Of a DNA stretch of 64,000 nucleotides, positions 38,103 to 48,468 are shown one piece after another. Source of the DNA: Borreliella andersonii. Its GTDB lineage: Bacteria; Spirochaetota; Spirochaetia; Borreliales; Borreliaceae. Every line of letters starts with the position of its first letter. Positions within the stretch are counted from its first letter, which is position 1. The stretch lies in NCBI RefSeq assembly GCF_032595875.1, contig NZ_CP132457.1, positions 62,001 to 126,000 of the forward strand, given 5' to 3'. Below the pieces are notes generated by a model, which did not search any database, was not told the DNA's origin, and saw only the letters and a list, made by a program, of their open reading frames with translations. A program made the position numbers and the translations under genes.

Positions 38103-39527
38103 CTAAAATGAAATTTTAAAAGAATCGTTTCCTCTTAAAATTTTATAAGTATTTTTTCCAACCTCAAGAGCATCATAAAATTCTCTTAAATTAGAAACAC
38201 TTTTTGAATTTACAGAAAGAATTACATCTCCTGACTTCATCTTAATACTTGATGCTAAATTTTTATCAATATAATCAACAACAACACCTTTAATCCAATT
38301 CCTTAAATTAAGCTGAGCTTTAATATCATCAACTAATGGATACACAACAAAACCTGGAAACATCTTTGACAAAGAAAGCTCTTTATCCTTAGGTCTAACA
38401 GCAAGAACAATCTCAATATTTTTTTTGACATTGCCTCTTAAGATTTCTACATTTACTTTCTCACCAGCATAAAAATCACTAATATATGATGTAACATCTT
38501 GAAAAACGCTCATAGAAACCCCATTAACCTTCATAATAATATCCCCTGCTCTAAGCCCTGACTTAACAGCAGGTGAACCCGGATAAAGAGAGGCAATAAT
38601 TGCAGCTGAAACATCATTACTTTCAACCCCCAAGCTTTTTAACACTTCAGAGTCTCTTGTCTTTAACGGATAAAAAGAAATTCCAAGCCAAGCAGATTCA
38701 ATTTTTTTACCTTTAAGGAAAAAATCTACAGTGCTTTTAATATTGTTAACAGGAATTGCAAAGCCTAGCCCAATATTTCCACCAGAATTTGAAGCTATCC
38801 AAGCATTAATTCCAATAACCTCACCTTTTATATTCACAAGAGGGCCACCTGAATTACCCCTGTTAATTGCAGCATCGGTTTGAATAAACAAATTCCTTGA
38901 TTGCAAATTAGGATTTGCAGAACGCTGTAATCCACTCACAATACCTGCTGTAACTGTAAAGCTAAATTGAAAAGGACTGCCTACTGCCATAACCCAATCA
39001 CCTATTTCAAGCTTATCACTATCTCCAAGATCAGCTACTCTAATAGTTGCATCATCACTTTCAAAGCTAATCAGAGCAATATCTTTTTTTTCATCTTTGC
39101 CAATTAGCTTAGCCTTATGCTTTTTTTTATCATAAGACACAACTTCAAGTTCAGTTGCCTTATCTACCACATGGCTATTTGTAACCACATAAAATAATGA
39201 TTTTTTTTTAGAATCTCTACCAATTATTACTCCAGACCCTGCCCAATTACTTTTTCTCTCAGAATCAAATTCTGGCATATCAAAAAAGAAAAATGGAATA
39301 GGAAAACTCTGCTTGATTACCCCTGTTGCATGAACTTCCACAGATGACGGTAAAATTTTCTTAGAAACCTCCCTAAAAGAATCTTGCAAAGCTCGTACGG
39401 TATTGTCCTTTTCTTCCGCAAAAACAATGTTGCTTCTATTAGAATCTAAATAATGCATCCCAATAAAAAACCCAATACCCAAAGCCAAAAAACTAAGAAG
39501 AAATCCAGAAAAAAACTTTTTTTCCAC
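38103..39527 (-). CDS. htrA: HtrA/DegP serine protease-chaperone
   Basis: Periplasmic quality-control protease, also found outside the cell in Lyme spirochaetes. 474 residues from a GTG start at 39527, chosen because GGAGG lies eight bases upstream; an in-frame start at 39554 precedes that site. Numbering from this GTG gives the catalytic triad His119 (VTNSHVVD), Asp149 (KKDIALIS) and Ser226 (NRGNSGGPL), agreeing with the active-site Ser226 I recall for the B. burgdorferi protein. A signal anchor ([15 protein letters not shown]) is followed by a protease domain and two PDZ domains (about 265-360 and 385-474). Confidence 0.97.
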   Translation of the reverse strand: MEKKFFSGFLLSFLALGIGFFIGMHYLDSNRSNIVFAEEKDNTVRALQDSFREVSKKILPSSVEVHATGVIKQSFPIPFFFFDMPEFDSERKSNWAGSGVIIGRDSKKKSLFYVVTNSHVVDKATELEVVSYDKKKHKAKLIGKDEKKDIALISFESDDATIRVADLGDSDKLEIGDWVMAVGSPFQFSFTVTAGIVSGLQRSANPNLQSRNLFIQTDAAINRGNSGGPLVNIKGEVIGINAWIASNSGGNIGLGFAIPVNNIKSTVDFFLKGKKIESAWLGISFYPLKTRDSEVLKSLGVESNDVSAAIIASLYPGSPAVKSGLRAGDIIMKVNGVSMSVFQDVTSYISDFYAGEKVNVEILRGNVKKNIEIVLAVRPKDKELSLSKMFPGFVVYPLVDDIKAQLNLRNWIKGVVVDYIDKNLASSIKMKSGDVILSVNSKSVSNLREFYDALEVGKNTYKILRGNDSFKISF

Positions 39528-39594
39528 TTTTATAACCTCCACATAATTACTCAATTTTTATAAAAAATATTTAAATATTTGATTAATTTAAAAT

Positions 39595-40350
39595 TTAAAC
39601 TTCACTTAAAATTAAAGGCAATCCATCAACAACAGCAACAGTATGTTCAAAATGGGCAGAATAACTAAGATCAGATGCAAAAACAGTCCAACCATCACTT
39701 TTTATTGAAACCTTGTGCCCCTTTAAGTTTACCATAGGCTCAATAGCCAAAACCATACCTTCTTGAATTCTAATATTTTTAAAAAAAGGAGCATAATAAT
39801 TTGGAACACTTGGTTCTTCATGAAGTTCAAATCCAACACCGTGGCCTGTATATTCTCTAACTATTCCAAAACCAAACGGTTTTATATAATCTTCTATTGC
39901 CTTTGATATATTTAAAATTCTATTTCCAACTTTCATCTCAGCAATACCTTTGTAAAGAGAGGCATTTGTAACTTCTAAAAGTTTATAGATACTAGAATCC
40001 ACATTCCCCACTTTAAAAGTTTTTGCCATGTCACTATAAAACCCATCAAGAATAACACCACAATCAATACTAACAATATCCCCATCCGCTAATTTTCTTT
40101 TTCCGGGAATGCCGTGAATAACCTCTTCATTAACAGATGCACAAATAGTGCCCTTAAACCCACGATATCCCTTAAAAGCAGACTTAGCTCCATTTTTAAT
40201 AATAAAATCATAGGCTATCAAATCAAGCTCCTTGGTGCTAATACCAGGAACAATATTTCTCTCGACTTCCAACAAAGTAAGCGCTAACAAACTTGCTGAA
40301 GCTTTTATTTTTTTAATCTCATCTTTAGATTTCAATCTTAGTTTAGTCAA
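39595..40350 (-). CDS. map: Methionine aminopeptidase, type I
   Basis: Removes the initiator Met after deformylation. 251 residues with all metal ligands: Asp in VSIDCGVILDGFYSDMAKTF (two), His in TGHGVGFELHEEP, Glu in LAIEPMVN, and Glu in HFEHTVAVV. The start overlaps the TPR gene's end by eight bases. Confidence 0.96.
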   Translation of the reverse strand: MTKLRLKSKDEIKKIKASASLLALTLLEVERNIVPGISTKELDLIAYDFIIKNGAKSAFKGYRGFKGTICASVNEEVIHGIPGKRKLADGDIVSIDCGVILDGFYSDMAKTFKVGNVDSSIYKLLEVTNASLYKGIAEMKVGNRILNISKAIEDYIKPFGFGIVREYTGHGVGFELHEEPSVPNYYAPFFKNIRIQEGMVLAIEPMVNLKGHKVSIKSDGWTVFASDLSYSAHFEHTVAVVDGLPLILSEV

Positions 40351-42010
40351 AATTCAACTTCCTTTCTCTAAGTGTATCTATCATATTTTTATAAAGCCTT
40401 CCTTCATCAGTTTCATAAAAAGAATAAGAAGCCAAAATAGACTCTTTGCCTTTTTCCATTTTTCCCAAATAAAGATAATTAATTCCTTGTTTTAAGTAGA
40501 TCTTTGATACAAGCTCACGTTCATAGTTAGTGCTAAAATCTTTATCGTAAAAACTACTAGGCAATAAAGATATTCCTTTATTAAAATATCTTTCCGCTTC
40601 TTTATAGTCTTTTTCAGAAAAGCTCAAAACTCCAAGATTATAATAAATTCCAAACATATATTTTTGAGATTCATTGTCAAAAATTATCTTTTTTGCACTA
40701 ATAAAATCTCTTTTAAGGAAATAATAATAAAATTTATAAAAATCATACCAATCTTGTTTATTTTCAGTAAAAGTATAAATTCTAAAAAATAAATCTAAGT
40801 CCTTTAAATCTGAATAAAGCAGTAAATTCCAAACCAAGAATTGAGCAATACTCGAATTGTACTCAGTCTTATAAAATAGTCGCCACAAATAAGATTTTTT
40901 TGCCTCATACTTAGAATTTGCATAATTTAATGCAAAATAAAGTTTAAAAAATAACGGATCTTCCTTATAATTAGCTATAATTTCATTAGCCTTGGAATAA
41001 TTTTTAATTCTAAAGTATATGTTTGCTAAATAATAACTTATTATCTTATTATCTTTAAACATCTCATTAGCCTTATTTAAATAAGAAATTGATCTTTTAT
41101 AATCATTCTCACTATTAGCTATGAGTGCAAGATTTAAATAAACAAGAACATTGTAATCAGGAAATCTTGTATAAAGCTTTAAATATTCATTCTTAGCATT
41201 CTTAATATCTCCTTTTTTAAAATAAGCATCAGCAAGCAAAAAAAGCAAGGTGGGATCTTCTTCATTTTTAATGGACTTAAGATTGGAAATTGTAAAATCT
41301 AAATCATTAAGATTATATGAAATATATGCAAGCTCTTTTAAAAAATTTTTATCTTCTTTAATTTTAAAAAGTATACGCTTAGCAGCATCTATGTTTTTTT
41401 TCTCTATATACAAAAGCATTGCATTTACTAAAAATGCATTATTTTTTAGATTTAGACCTATCTCTTCAAAAATACGAACATCCTTTTCTTTATAGATTTT
41501 ATCAATAAATCTGTTAAAATCCAAAAACCCATTATCTGCACTTAAGTTCTTAATAAAAACTTCATCATAAAGACCTTGATACTCTTCGCTATTTAAAAGA
41601 TATTGATTTGCAATTCTATAGGCGTCTTTTAAAAGCCCAATTTTAAGCTTAGAATAAACTTCTAAGGCTCTTAATTTCAAATTCCCCGGCAAAACTTTAA
41701 CGCCAAGATCTACTATCTCACCCATAAGATGATAATCACCTGTATTTAAAGCCCAAAGTTTAGCTCTTTTAGCAAGGGCTAGCCATTTAAATTCAGTATT
41801 AGCATAATATGATGAAAATAGCATTGCTTTTTTAGCATCAGAAAATTTTTTTTTATCAATATAAAAATCAATTCCCATAATAAGTTTGCCAAAATCTTTC
41901 TCCCCTCTTAAAAAATATAAAATATTGGGATCGAAATAAAAATAAAAACCCCCTAAAAACACCAATAATAAAAATAATGAAATGAACAATAAAGTTTTAT
42001 TTTTTCTCAA
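40343..42010 (-). CDS. Membrane-anchored TPR protein of unknown function
   Basis: About 555 residues from a TTG start at 42010, which has GGAG upstream within the end of nusB. A longer frame reaching 42052 would lie inside nusB. One N-terminal span (KTLLFISLFLLLVFLGGFYFYF), then many helical pairs with TPR spacing: LLFLLADAYFKKGDIKNAKNEYLKLYTRFP, ISYLNKANEMFKDNKIISYYLANIYFRIKNYSKANEI, and EKDYKEAERYFNKGISLLP. It is likely an extracytoplasmic scaffold. Confidence 0.82.
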   Translation of the reverse strand: MRKNKTLLFISLFLLLVFLGGFYFYFDPNILYFLRGEKDFGKLIMGIDFYIDKKKFSDAKKAMLFSSYYANTEFKWLALAKRAKLWALNTGDYHLMGEIVDLGVKVLPGNLKLRALEVYSKLKIGLLKDAYRIANQYLLNSEEYQGLYDEVFIKNLSADNGFLDFNRFIDKIYKEKDVRIFEEIGLNLKNNAFLVNAMLLYIEKKNIDAAKRILFKIKEDKNFLKELAYISYNLNDLDFTISNLKSIKNEEDPTLLFLLADAYFKKGDIKNAKNEYLKLYTRFPDYNVLVYLNLALIANSENDYKRSISYLNKANEMFKDNKIISYYLANIYFRIKNYSKANEIIANYKEDPLFFKLYFALNYANSKYEAKKSYLWRLFYKTEYNSSIAQFLVWNLLLYSDLKDLDLFFRIYTFTENKQDWYDFYKFYYYFLKRDFISAKKIIFDNESQKYMFGIYYNLGVLSFSEKDYKEAERYFNKGISLLPSSFYDKDFSTNYERELVSKIYLKQGINYLYLGKMEKGKESILASYSFYETDEGRLYKNMIDTLRERKLNFD

Positions 42011-42434
42011 TACAACTCTCCATATTTTTAAGTAAAGCATCAAGTATACCATTTATAAACTTGTAAGAATTTTTACTGCCATATTTTTTGGCAATCAAAA
42101 TTGCCTCATCAATTACAGCACGTTTTGAATTTTCAAAATTTTGGAACTTCAAAGAATAAACGCCCATCCTAAGTATTGCAAGATCAACCTTATCCATGCG
42201 ATCTAAAGACCAATTCAAAGAAATATCTCTAATCAAGCTATCAATATGCTCTAAATTATTAAAAGTACCATTTACTAAAGCAGAATAAAACGACTTAATA
42301 GATTCATTTTCTACATCTAATCCTTTATCTTCAATATTAAAAATATCAAAAATATCGTCCATTGCACTTTGATTAATATCAATGCTATAAATTTTTTGAA
42401 AAGCCAAAACTCTAACTTCGTGCATTAAATCCAT
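41997..42434 (-). CDS. nusB: NusB transcription antitermination factor
   Basis: 145 residues, all-helical. The C-terminal block SLDRMDKVDLAILRMGVYSLKF and then RAVIDEAILIAKKYGSKNSYKFINGILDAL is the NusB signature (NEAVELAKxxGxxxSxxFVNGVLD). It works with NusE/S10 on rRNA leader boxA. It overlaps the following TPR gene. Confidence 0.93.
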   Translation of the reverse strand: MDLMHEVRVLAFQKIYSIDINQSAMDDIFDIFNIEDKGLDVENESIKSFYSALVNGTFNNLEHIDSLIRDISLNWSLDRMDKVDLAILRMGVYSLKFQNFENSKRAVIDEAILIAKKYGSKNSYKFINGILDALLKNMESCIEKK

Positions 42435-42461
42435 AATAAAATTATATAAATAAAGATAATT

Positions 42462-43475
42462 TTATTTCAGACTAGAATCCAAGATTTGTATATTTGCAGA
42501 CTTGTTAAGCTTACCATACATATCTTGCTGCACTCGAACAACAATTTGCTGTTGTTGAACATTAATCATATTATTTCTTATTGCATCTTTGACAATCAAA
42601 TCTGCAGTAGGAGACACTTTATCATTCAAGCCTAAAAATTTCTGAGCATATTTTTCTGTAACTTTAATAATATGAAACCCTTCCTTTGAAGCAATAGGAG
42701 AAGATATATCACCCTTATTAAAATTAAAAACCTCCTTCACAAAATCAGCTCCAAGAAGATTTTGAGCATTTTGATCACCCCTTGATAAAAACCCAAGATC
42801 ACCATTTTTAGCCTTAGAAGACTCGTCATTTGAATATTTTCTTACAGCTTCTTCAAAAGTAATTTTTTTTGATCTTATTTGGCTTGAAATATTTTTTGCT
42901 TGATCTAAAACATCTGATCTTTTTTTATCTTTAGTAGAAAAAAATATATGACTAACTCTTGAAATATCAGGATTTACAAATTTAGTTTTATTGGCCTCGT
43001 AGTACTCAACAATTTCTTTCTCGCTAGGAGTTTTAATTTCAGAAAACTTGGGCTGAGCTTGCTTTAAAACAAGCTTTTGAGAAGACAGAGACCTTTTCAT
43101 TGAAGACAAAAGCTCGCTCCAATTTGTACCTTGTTTTTCTATCATCTGCTTGATTTGCTCATCAGTAAAATTTACAAGTCCAAATTGGGTCCTAATTGTT
43201 TGCATAACCTCATCATCTGAAATTTTAATTCCTTGTTTTGAAGCCTCTTGGCTAAAAAGAACATCTGCTATTAAAACTTGCAAAACTTGCTTTTTCTCAG
43301 CATCAGTCAAGTCTCTGCCTTGAGTCTTTTTAAATATATCAACCTTAGAATCAAAACCGGTTTTAGTAATAATTTCATTCTTGTATAAATTAATAATAGC
43401 AACAGGAGTATTTTGAGCAAAAGAGTTATTAATCCCTACAGTTCCCAACATTACCCAAAATAAAAAATTCTTCAT
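42462..43475 (-). CDS. SurA/PrsA-like periplasmic peptidyl-prolyl isomerase
   Basis: 337 residues from ATG 43475, which puts a signal peptide first (MKNFLFWVMLGTVGINNSFA); the longer frame to 43505 would put charged residues ahead of it. A SurA-N-like helical domain (about 30-150) precedes one parvulin domain: SRVSHIFFSTKD, FEEAVRKYSNDESSKAKNGDLGFLSRG, and GFHIIKVTEK. It is likely to help outer-membrane protein folding. Confidence 0.9.
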   Translation of the reverse strand: MKNFLFWVMLGTVGINNSFAQNTPVAIINLYKNEIITKTGFDSKVDIFKKTQGRDLTDAEKKQVLQVLIADVLFSQEASKQGIKISDDEVMQTIRTQFGLVNFTDEQIKQMIEKQGTNWSELLSSMKRSLSSQKLVLKQAQPKFSEIKTPSEKEIVEYYEANKTKFVNPDISRVSHIFFSTKDKKRSDVLDQAKNISSQIRSKKITFEEAVRKYSNDESSKAKNGDLGFLSRGDQNAQNLLGADFVKEVFNFNKGDISSPIASKEGFHIIKVTEKYAQKFLGLNDKVSPTADLIVKDAIRNNMINVQQQQIVVRVQQDMYGKLNKSANIQILDSSLK

Positions 43476-43554
43476 AACATAACCTCTTATTAAAGAATCA
43501 CTCACCCACTAATTTAACAAAATTTTACATTTAAATCTAGTTAATAAAACATTT

Positions 43555-44751
43555 TTATCTATACAAAAAACTAGAAATTCCCTGTCCGCCGCCAATACAA
43601 ATAGATACTATTCCTTTTGCTTTATTTTTCATTTTCATAGAGCGAGAAAGTGTCAATAAAATTCTTGAACCACTAACTGCAAACGGATGCCCCAAAGCAA
43701 TAGCACCACCATTTACATTAATAATATCGCTACTTATATTGTATTTTTTAAACAAGGCCTTTTCAATACTTAATGCTTGAGCCGCAAATGCCTCATTTAT
43801 CTCAATCAAATCTATTTCACTAGGATTTAAACTTAATTTACTAATAATACCTTCAATGGCCATATAGGCTCCAAAACCCATATAAAGTGGATCAAGCCCC
43901 ACGCTTTTAAATCCCCCAATATAAGCTAATGGACTTACACCTAAGCTTTTTACTCTTTCCTCACTTGCTAAAATTAAAAAACAAGCACCATCATTTAAAC
44001 TAGAGGAATTCCCGGCAGTTACTGTGCCTGATTCCTTAAAAACAGGATTAAGAGATGCTAGCTTATCTAAGGTTAAATTCTCTCTTATTTCCTCATCACT
44101 TGAAACAATCCTGTTAGAATTAGCCTTTTTATCAAAAACAGTCAGAGGATAAATTTCATCCTCAAAATATCCAAGTTCTCTTGCCTTTAATGCCTTTACA
44201 TGAGAATTGTATGCAAATTCATCTTGCATTTCTCTTGTTATTCTATACTTTTCTGAAAGATTTTCAGCCGTAAGACCCATGGAAATAAAATTCAGAGAAT
44301 CTATTAAGGCGTCTTTTTGGATTGAATCTTCAATTCCAAAATTACCAAATTTAAGACCATCAAATCTAATCTTTCTAGGTAATAAATAAGGAGAATTGGT
44401 TAGATCTTCCACTCCTCCAGCTAAAACAATATCATTGTCTCCAAAAGTAATAGAATTAAATGCAAGCTCCAAGGCCTTAAGACCAGAACCACAAACTTTA
44501 TTAACGCTAAATGCAGGCACAGTGTCACCCAAGTTAGACTTTAAAGCAATTTGCCTTGCAATATTTTGACCAAGTCCTGCAGATATTACATTGCCAACAA
44601 TAACCTCATCCACTTTGCATAACTTATTTCTTCCAAGCAAAGCTTTAACAACTTTTGAAGATTCATCAATAATATTCAAACCCCTAAAAGAACCTCCAAA
44701 CTTGAAATTGGGAGTTCTAAGCCCATCAATAATAGCCACCTTTTTTATCAC
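43555..44751 (-). CDS. Acetyl-CoA acetyltransferase (thiolase)
   Basis: 398 residues. Catalytic Cys in VNKVCGSGLKAL, His in ALGHPFAVSGSR, and Cys in VSICIGGGQGIS. The NEAFAAQAL block marks thiolases. With no fatty acid oxidation expected in this organism, the likely role is the first step of the mevalonate pathway, two acetyl-CoA to acetoacetyl-CoA (inference from known Borrelia metabolism). It is divergent from the LpxR-like gene. Confidence 0.94.
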   Translation of the reverse strand: MIKKVAIIDGLRTPNFKFGGSFRGLNIIDESSKVVKALLGRNKLCKVDEVIVGNVISAGLGQNIARQIALKSNLGDTVPAFSVNKVCGSGLKALELAFNSITFGDNDIVLAGGVEDLTNSPYLLPRKIRFDGLKFGNFGIEDSIQKDALIDSLNFISMGLTAENLSEKYRITREMQDEFAYNSHVKALKARELGYFEDEIYPLTVFDKKANSNRIVSSDEEIRENLTLDKLASLNPVFKESGTVTAGNSSSLNDGACFLILASEERVKSLGVSPLAYIGGFKSVGLDPLYMGFGAYMAIEGIISKLSLNPSEIDLIEINEAFAAQALSIEKALFKKYNISSDIINVNGGAIALGHPFAVSGSRILLTLSRSMKMKNKAKGIVSICIGGGQGISSFLYR

Positions 44752-44875
44752 AATTACTCCTAAAGTCTTAGTAAACTTATTGAATTATACAATACAATAG
44801 ATCATATAAAAACTAAGCTTATTTAATAAAAATAAACTATTTAACCTGAATTATTTAATAAACAAACTAAAGTGC

Positions 44876-44881
44876 TATAAT
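44876..44881 (+). promoter_or_regulatory. -10 element six bases before the LpxR-like gene
   Basis: Perfect TATAAT at 44876-44881; the GTG start is at 44888 and there is no Shine-Dalgarno sequence. Transcription would begin at or beside the start codon. The -35 position holds only A/T. Confidence 0.5.
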
Positions 44882-44887
44882 TTAAAA

Positions 44888-46252
44888 GTGCGGTTTAAAA
44901 AAATATTTTTAATAATATTTATAATTTCTACTTTAAAAGTTTATTCTTATAACTACGCAATCCAATATAAAAATGAAGGTATTGACAAATATTATTTTGA
45001 AATGCTAAATGATGGATTCGGGTTTTCATTAAGCGATTTTTTTGATGACTTAAGAAGTGGTTCTCTAATTTTTACCTATGCTTCAAAATACAATTTTATA
45101 ATAAATCTAGAAGCACATATGTTAACCTATAGGGGTTATAAAGACTCACCGAAATCTTTAATTAGTAGAACAGACTTAATTGAAATAGGCTTCATGTATT
45201 ATTTTCCAATCTTATTACTAATTAACGGAAAAAATTTTGGTGAAATAGATTTGGGAATTGGAATTAAAAACTTATTATTTGGAGACTGGGGTGGACATTT
45301 GATGCAAAGCATAATTCACCTCATTTTAAATCAACATCGCCCAATTCCAAGTATAAAAAGTTACGATAACTATAATTACAGAGGATTTTTAAGCTTTGCT
45401 TTAAATTACTCTTACATGAATTTTTTAAATTTAGAAAATTATATGGACTTATCTTATTTTGCAGATTATTTTATCAAAAACAGTATTGGAATTACCTTAA
45501 AAAATAAAAATATTGGACTTAATATAAAACTTTACTCCCAAATTCAAAATCAAATCAAAAGCCTTAAAACATATTCAAAAATACAAGAAGCAGAAACAGG
45601 AATTGGAATAAATTATCAGTTTTACTCTAAAAACTTTTTCATAACTAATAATTTAAACATTAAAAATTTTTCAACCAAAGAAAATTTCTTAAGCGTTGGG
45701 GGATTTGGAATAATCATTACACCTGAAGAATACAAAAAAATATCAAAATCAAATAATGAATTTAATGTTTTAAGCAATAATTTTTACTTTGGATTTGACA
45801 TTATGATCCCATTAAAAATAAGAAATTCATTATTTTATAAAATAAATGAAAACATCAGTCATTACTTTTCAATATCAACAAATTATTACACTAATTATAA
45901 TGAAACTAATAGCTTTACAAATCAGTTATCATCAGGCATCATGTATGAATTTTTACCACAAAAAACATTCAATCCTTACCTAATTTCGGGATTATTTTTT
46001 GCCTACAATCAAAATAACCAAGATATTAAAAGCATCTTCAGACCAATAAGAATAAAAAACATTCTTCAGGCGGGAATTGAAAATGAATTAGGATTTTTGT
46101 TCAAAATACTAAAATACCGCAACACCGAGTATATTTTCAAAATATATTCAAAAGTCAGTTACATTCCTTTAGCTTATAACTTAGATGAAAAAACATTGGA
46201 AAAACATTCTATTAACTTTAATTATTTGGGAATTGGAATAGTTGTTAAATAG
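44888..46252 (+). CDS. Predicted outer-membrane beta-barrel with LpxR-like (DUF2219) features
   Basis: 454 residues from GTG 44888; the signal peptide FKKIFLIIFIISTLKVYS supports this start. The mature protein alternates hydrophobic and polar residues in strands rich in Tyr, Phe and Asn, and ends ...NYLGIGIVVK, typical of a barrel. Features recalling lipid A 3'-O-deacylase LpxR: Asn41-Asp42 early in the mature chain, a Thr about 22 residues later (T63), and Gln140-x3-His144 in GGHLMQSIIHLIL, as in LpxR's N9-D10, T34 and Q118-x3-H122. The match is by eye and only suggestive, and this organism is thought to lack lipid A. It ends one base from dnaB (convergent). Confidence 0.65.
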   Translation: MRFKKIFLIIFIISTLKVYSYNYAIQYKNEGIDKYYFEMLNDGFGFSLSDFFDDLRSGSLIFTYASKYNFIINLEAHMLTYRGYKDSPKSLISRTDLIEIGFMYYFPILLLINGKNFGEIDLGIGIKNLLFGDWGGHLMQSIIHLILNQHRPIPSIKSYDNYNYRGFLSFALNYSYMNFLNLENYMDLSYFADYFIKNSIGITLKNKNIGLNIKLYSQIQNQIKSLKTYSKIQEAETGIGINYQFYSKNFFITNNLNIKNFSTKENFLSVGGFGIIITPEEYKKISKSNNEFNVLSNNFYFGFDIMIPLKIRNSLFYKINENISHYFSISTNYYTNYNETNSFTNQLSSGIMYEFLPQKTFNPYLISGLFFAYNQNNQDIKSIFRPIRIKNILQAGIENELGFLFKILKYRNTEYIFKIYSKVSYIPLAYNLDEKTLEKHSINFNYLGIGIVVK

Positions 46253-46253
46253 C

Positions 46254-47621
46254 CTAATACTGATGATCTTTGTTAACAAACTTAGTAATATGTGGCAAAA
46301 ATAATATATCTGCCCTACCTGTAGGCCCATTTCTATGTTTTGCTACAATAACCTTAGTTTCTATTGGTTCTATCTCATCAGAAGACTCAAATTTAAAATC
46401 CTTATCCCTGTGAAGTAAAATTACAATATCGGCATCTTGCTCTAATGCTCCTGATTCCCTTAGACTAGCAAGATTGGGCTCACGCCCTTCTGTATCTCTT
46501 GTAAGCTGAGATAATGCAACAATAGGAATCTCAAGCTCTCTAGCAAGCTCTTTGAGAGATTTACTAATCGAAGCAACTTGTTCATGCCTTGGAAGATTTT
46601 TTGTTTCAAAAGAAATCAGACTGATATAATCAACAAATATTATATCTATACCATAAAATCGCTTAAGTTTTCTAGCTTGAGTTGCTAAAGTTAGCAAACT
46701 AATATTGGGAGTATCTTCAATATAAAGCTCAGAATCACTAATCTCATTTACAATATCATTTAATGATTTTATCTCTTGTCCAGATAAAATGCTATTTTGA
46801 ACTTTAAAGCTATCAATACAAGATTGAGAAGAAATTATTCTTTTTATTAAAGCATCTGCTGTCATTTCAAGAGAAAAAAATCCTACTTTTTTCTTTTCTT
46901 CTTTTCTTAATGCTATAGCAGAAGCAATATTTAAAGCAAATGCCGTTTTACCGATGCTAGGACGAGCACCAACTATAATAAAATCACTGTTTCTAAATCC
47001 CCCAATAAGAGAATCGACCTTTCTAAAGCCACTTGGAATTCCGAAGTTTGATTCTTTTTTCTTCATACTGCGCTCATATATCTCATTATGAACACGTTCT
47101 GCAATAACTTTAGCATGATATAGATTTTTACTAGAATAATCTAATTCAATTGAAAGAATCTTTTGTTGAGATTCTTCAACAATCTCATTAATAGATTTTG
47201 TAGAATCATTTATATAGTCATTAAGTTCTTTAGAAACATTTAAAATGCTTCTACGAACACTCTGTTCTTTTACAATTTTAGCATAAACATTTATGGTTCT
47301 ATCTGTTGGCAAATAAACTGAAAGTGAATCTAAATAGTCTGGCAAATTGATTAAATCTTTTTTAATCAAAAGCTGTGTTTTTGAAACATGCTTAGATACT
47401 TCTTCAAAAACAGTAATAGGATCAATATTTTCCCTTTTTTCATAAAGCGAAACCATTGCTTTGAAAATCAACTTGTGAGTTTCATTATAAAAATCATCAG
47501 CTCTTACATGAAAAACAATCTGCTCTATTTTATCTGAATTATAAAATATACTAGAAATTACTGCTTTTTCTGCACCATCATTAAAAAGAAGTGCAGAATT
47601 CGAAAAAGCTGCTAAAGCCAC
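46254..47621 (-). CDS. dnaB: Replicative DNA helicase DnaB
   Basis: 455 residues. N-terminal primase-interaction domain (DGAEKAVISSIFYNSDKIEQI), then the RecA-like motor: Walker A GARPSIGKTAFALN, IIFVDYISLI as Walker B, and the LSQLTRDTEGREPNLASLRESGALEQDADIV block conserved in DnaB. It is the last gene of rpsF-ssb-rpsR-rplI-dnaB. Confidence 0.97.
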   Translation of the reverse strand: MALAAFSNSALLFNDGAEKAVISSIFYNSDKIEQIVFHVRADDFYNETHKLIFKAMVSLYEKRENIDPITVFEEVSKHVSKTQLLIKKDLINLPDYLDSLSVYLPTDRTINVYAKIVKEQSVRRSILNVSKELNDYINDSTKSINEIVEESQQKILSIELDYSSKNLYHAKVIAERVHNEIYERSMKKKESNFGIPSGFRKVDSLIGGFRNSDFIIVGARPSIGKTAFALNIASAIALRKEEKKKVGFFSLEMTADALIKRIISSQSCIDSFKVQNSILSGQEIKSLNDIVNEISDSELYIEDTPNISLLTLATQARKLKRFYGIDIIFVDYISLISFETKNLPRHEQVASISKSLKELARELEIPIVALSQLTRDTEGREPNLASLRESGALEQDADIVILLHRDKDFKFESSDEIEPIETKVIVAKHRNGPTGRADILFLPHITKFVNKDHQY

Positions 47622-47645
47622 AAACTACACTCCTGCTCTTTCAGC

Positions 47646-48146
47646 TTACTCATCCGCTCTATTCAACTTTTTACTTAAAGACTTTTTATCCCCTTGCTTT
47701 TTTTCTTTTTTTATCTCTACTTTAATAATAGAGCTAATACCTTCATAAAGCTTAATTGTCACATCATAAGTTCCAAAAGTCTTTAAAGTTCCATGATGTA
47801 TATCTATTTTTCTTCTCTCTATATCAAAACCAAGTTTTAAAAGTTCATCAGCAATATTTAAGCTATTAATGCTATGAAACAACTTGCCAGAATCATTAGA
47901 TTTCATGAAAAATTCTAATTTAACAAGATCAAGCTTAGATTTCAGATCGTTAGCCATTTGTTTTTTTGTTTCTTGCTTTTTTAATATTGATCTTCTTTTT
48001 TGATTAAAAATTTCAATATTATGTTTATTTGAAAAAACTGCAAAACCTTTGGGTAGTAAATAGTTTCTAGCAAATCCATCTTTTACCTCTACAGTATCTC
48101 CTTCTTTTCCAAGATTAATAAAATCTTCCTTTAAAATCACTTTCAC
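47646..48146 (-). CDS. rplI: Ribosomal protein L9
   Basis: 166 residues. The N-terminal rRNA-binding signature [34 protein letters not shown] is intact, followed by a long helix and the C-terminal domain, plus a basic tail ([17 protein letters not shown]) longer than in most bacteria. Confidence 0.96.
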   Translation of the reverse strand: MKVILKEDFINLGKEGDTVEVKDGFARNYLLPKGFAVFSNKHNIEIFNQKRRSILKKQETKKQMANDLKSKLDLVKLEFFMKSNDSGKLFHSINSLNIADELLKLGFDIERRKIDIHHGTLKTFGTYDVTIKLYEGISSIIKVEIKKEKKQGDKKSLSKKLNRADE

Positions 48147-48163
48147 AATTACCCCCCAAATAA

Positions 48164-48454
48164 TTATTTTTTTACAAAAGGCAACAAAGCCATATATCTT
48201 GCTCGTTTAATTTCTAATGCCAAGCGCCTTTGATGCTTAGCAGAAGTTCCAGTAATTCTTTTGGGCAAAATTTTACCTTGCTCGGTAATAAACTTTTTAA
48301 GAAAATCAAAATCCTTATAATCAGGATGCTTGCCAGAATCACAAAATTTACATGACTTTCTCTTAAAAAATCTGAAATTTGAATTTTTCTTAAAACCATC
48401 TTGCTGATTTTCAAACCTTGAATCTCTTTGATTTGTATCTCTATCTTTATACAT
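48164..48454 (-). CDS. rpsR: Ribosomal protein S18
   Basis: 96 residues from ATG 48454, which has GGAG nine bases upstream; the overlapping ATG at 48469 adds five residues and sits on the ribosome-binding site. The conserved core is [34 protein letters not shown] pair is retained in the N-terminal part. Confidence 0.95.
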   Translation of the reverse strand: MYKDRDTNQRDSRFENQQDGFKKNSNFRFFKRKSCKFCDSGKHPDYKDFDFLKKFITEQGKILPKRITGTSAKHQRRLALEIKRARYMALLPFVKK

Positions 48455-48468
48455 AAAATTAAACTCCA

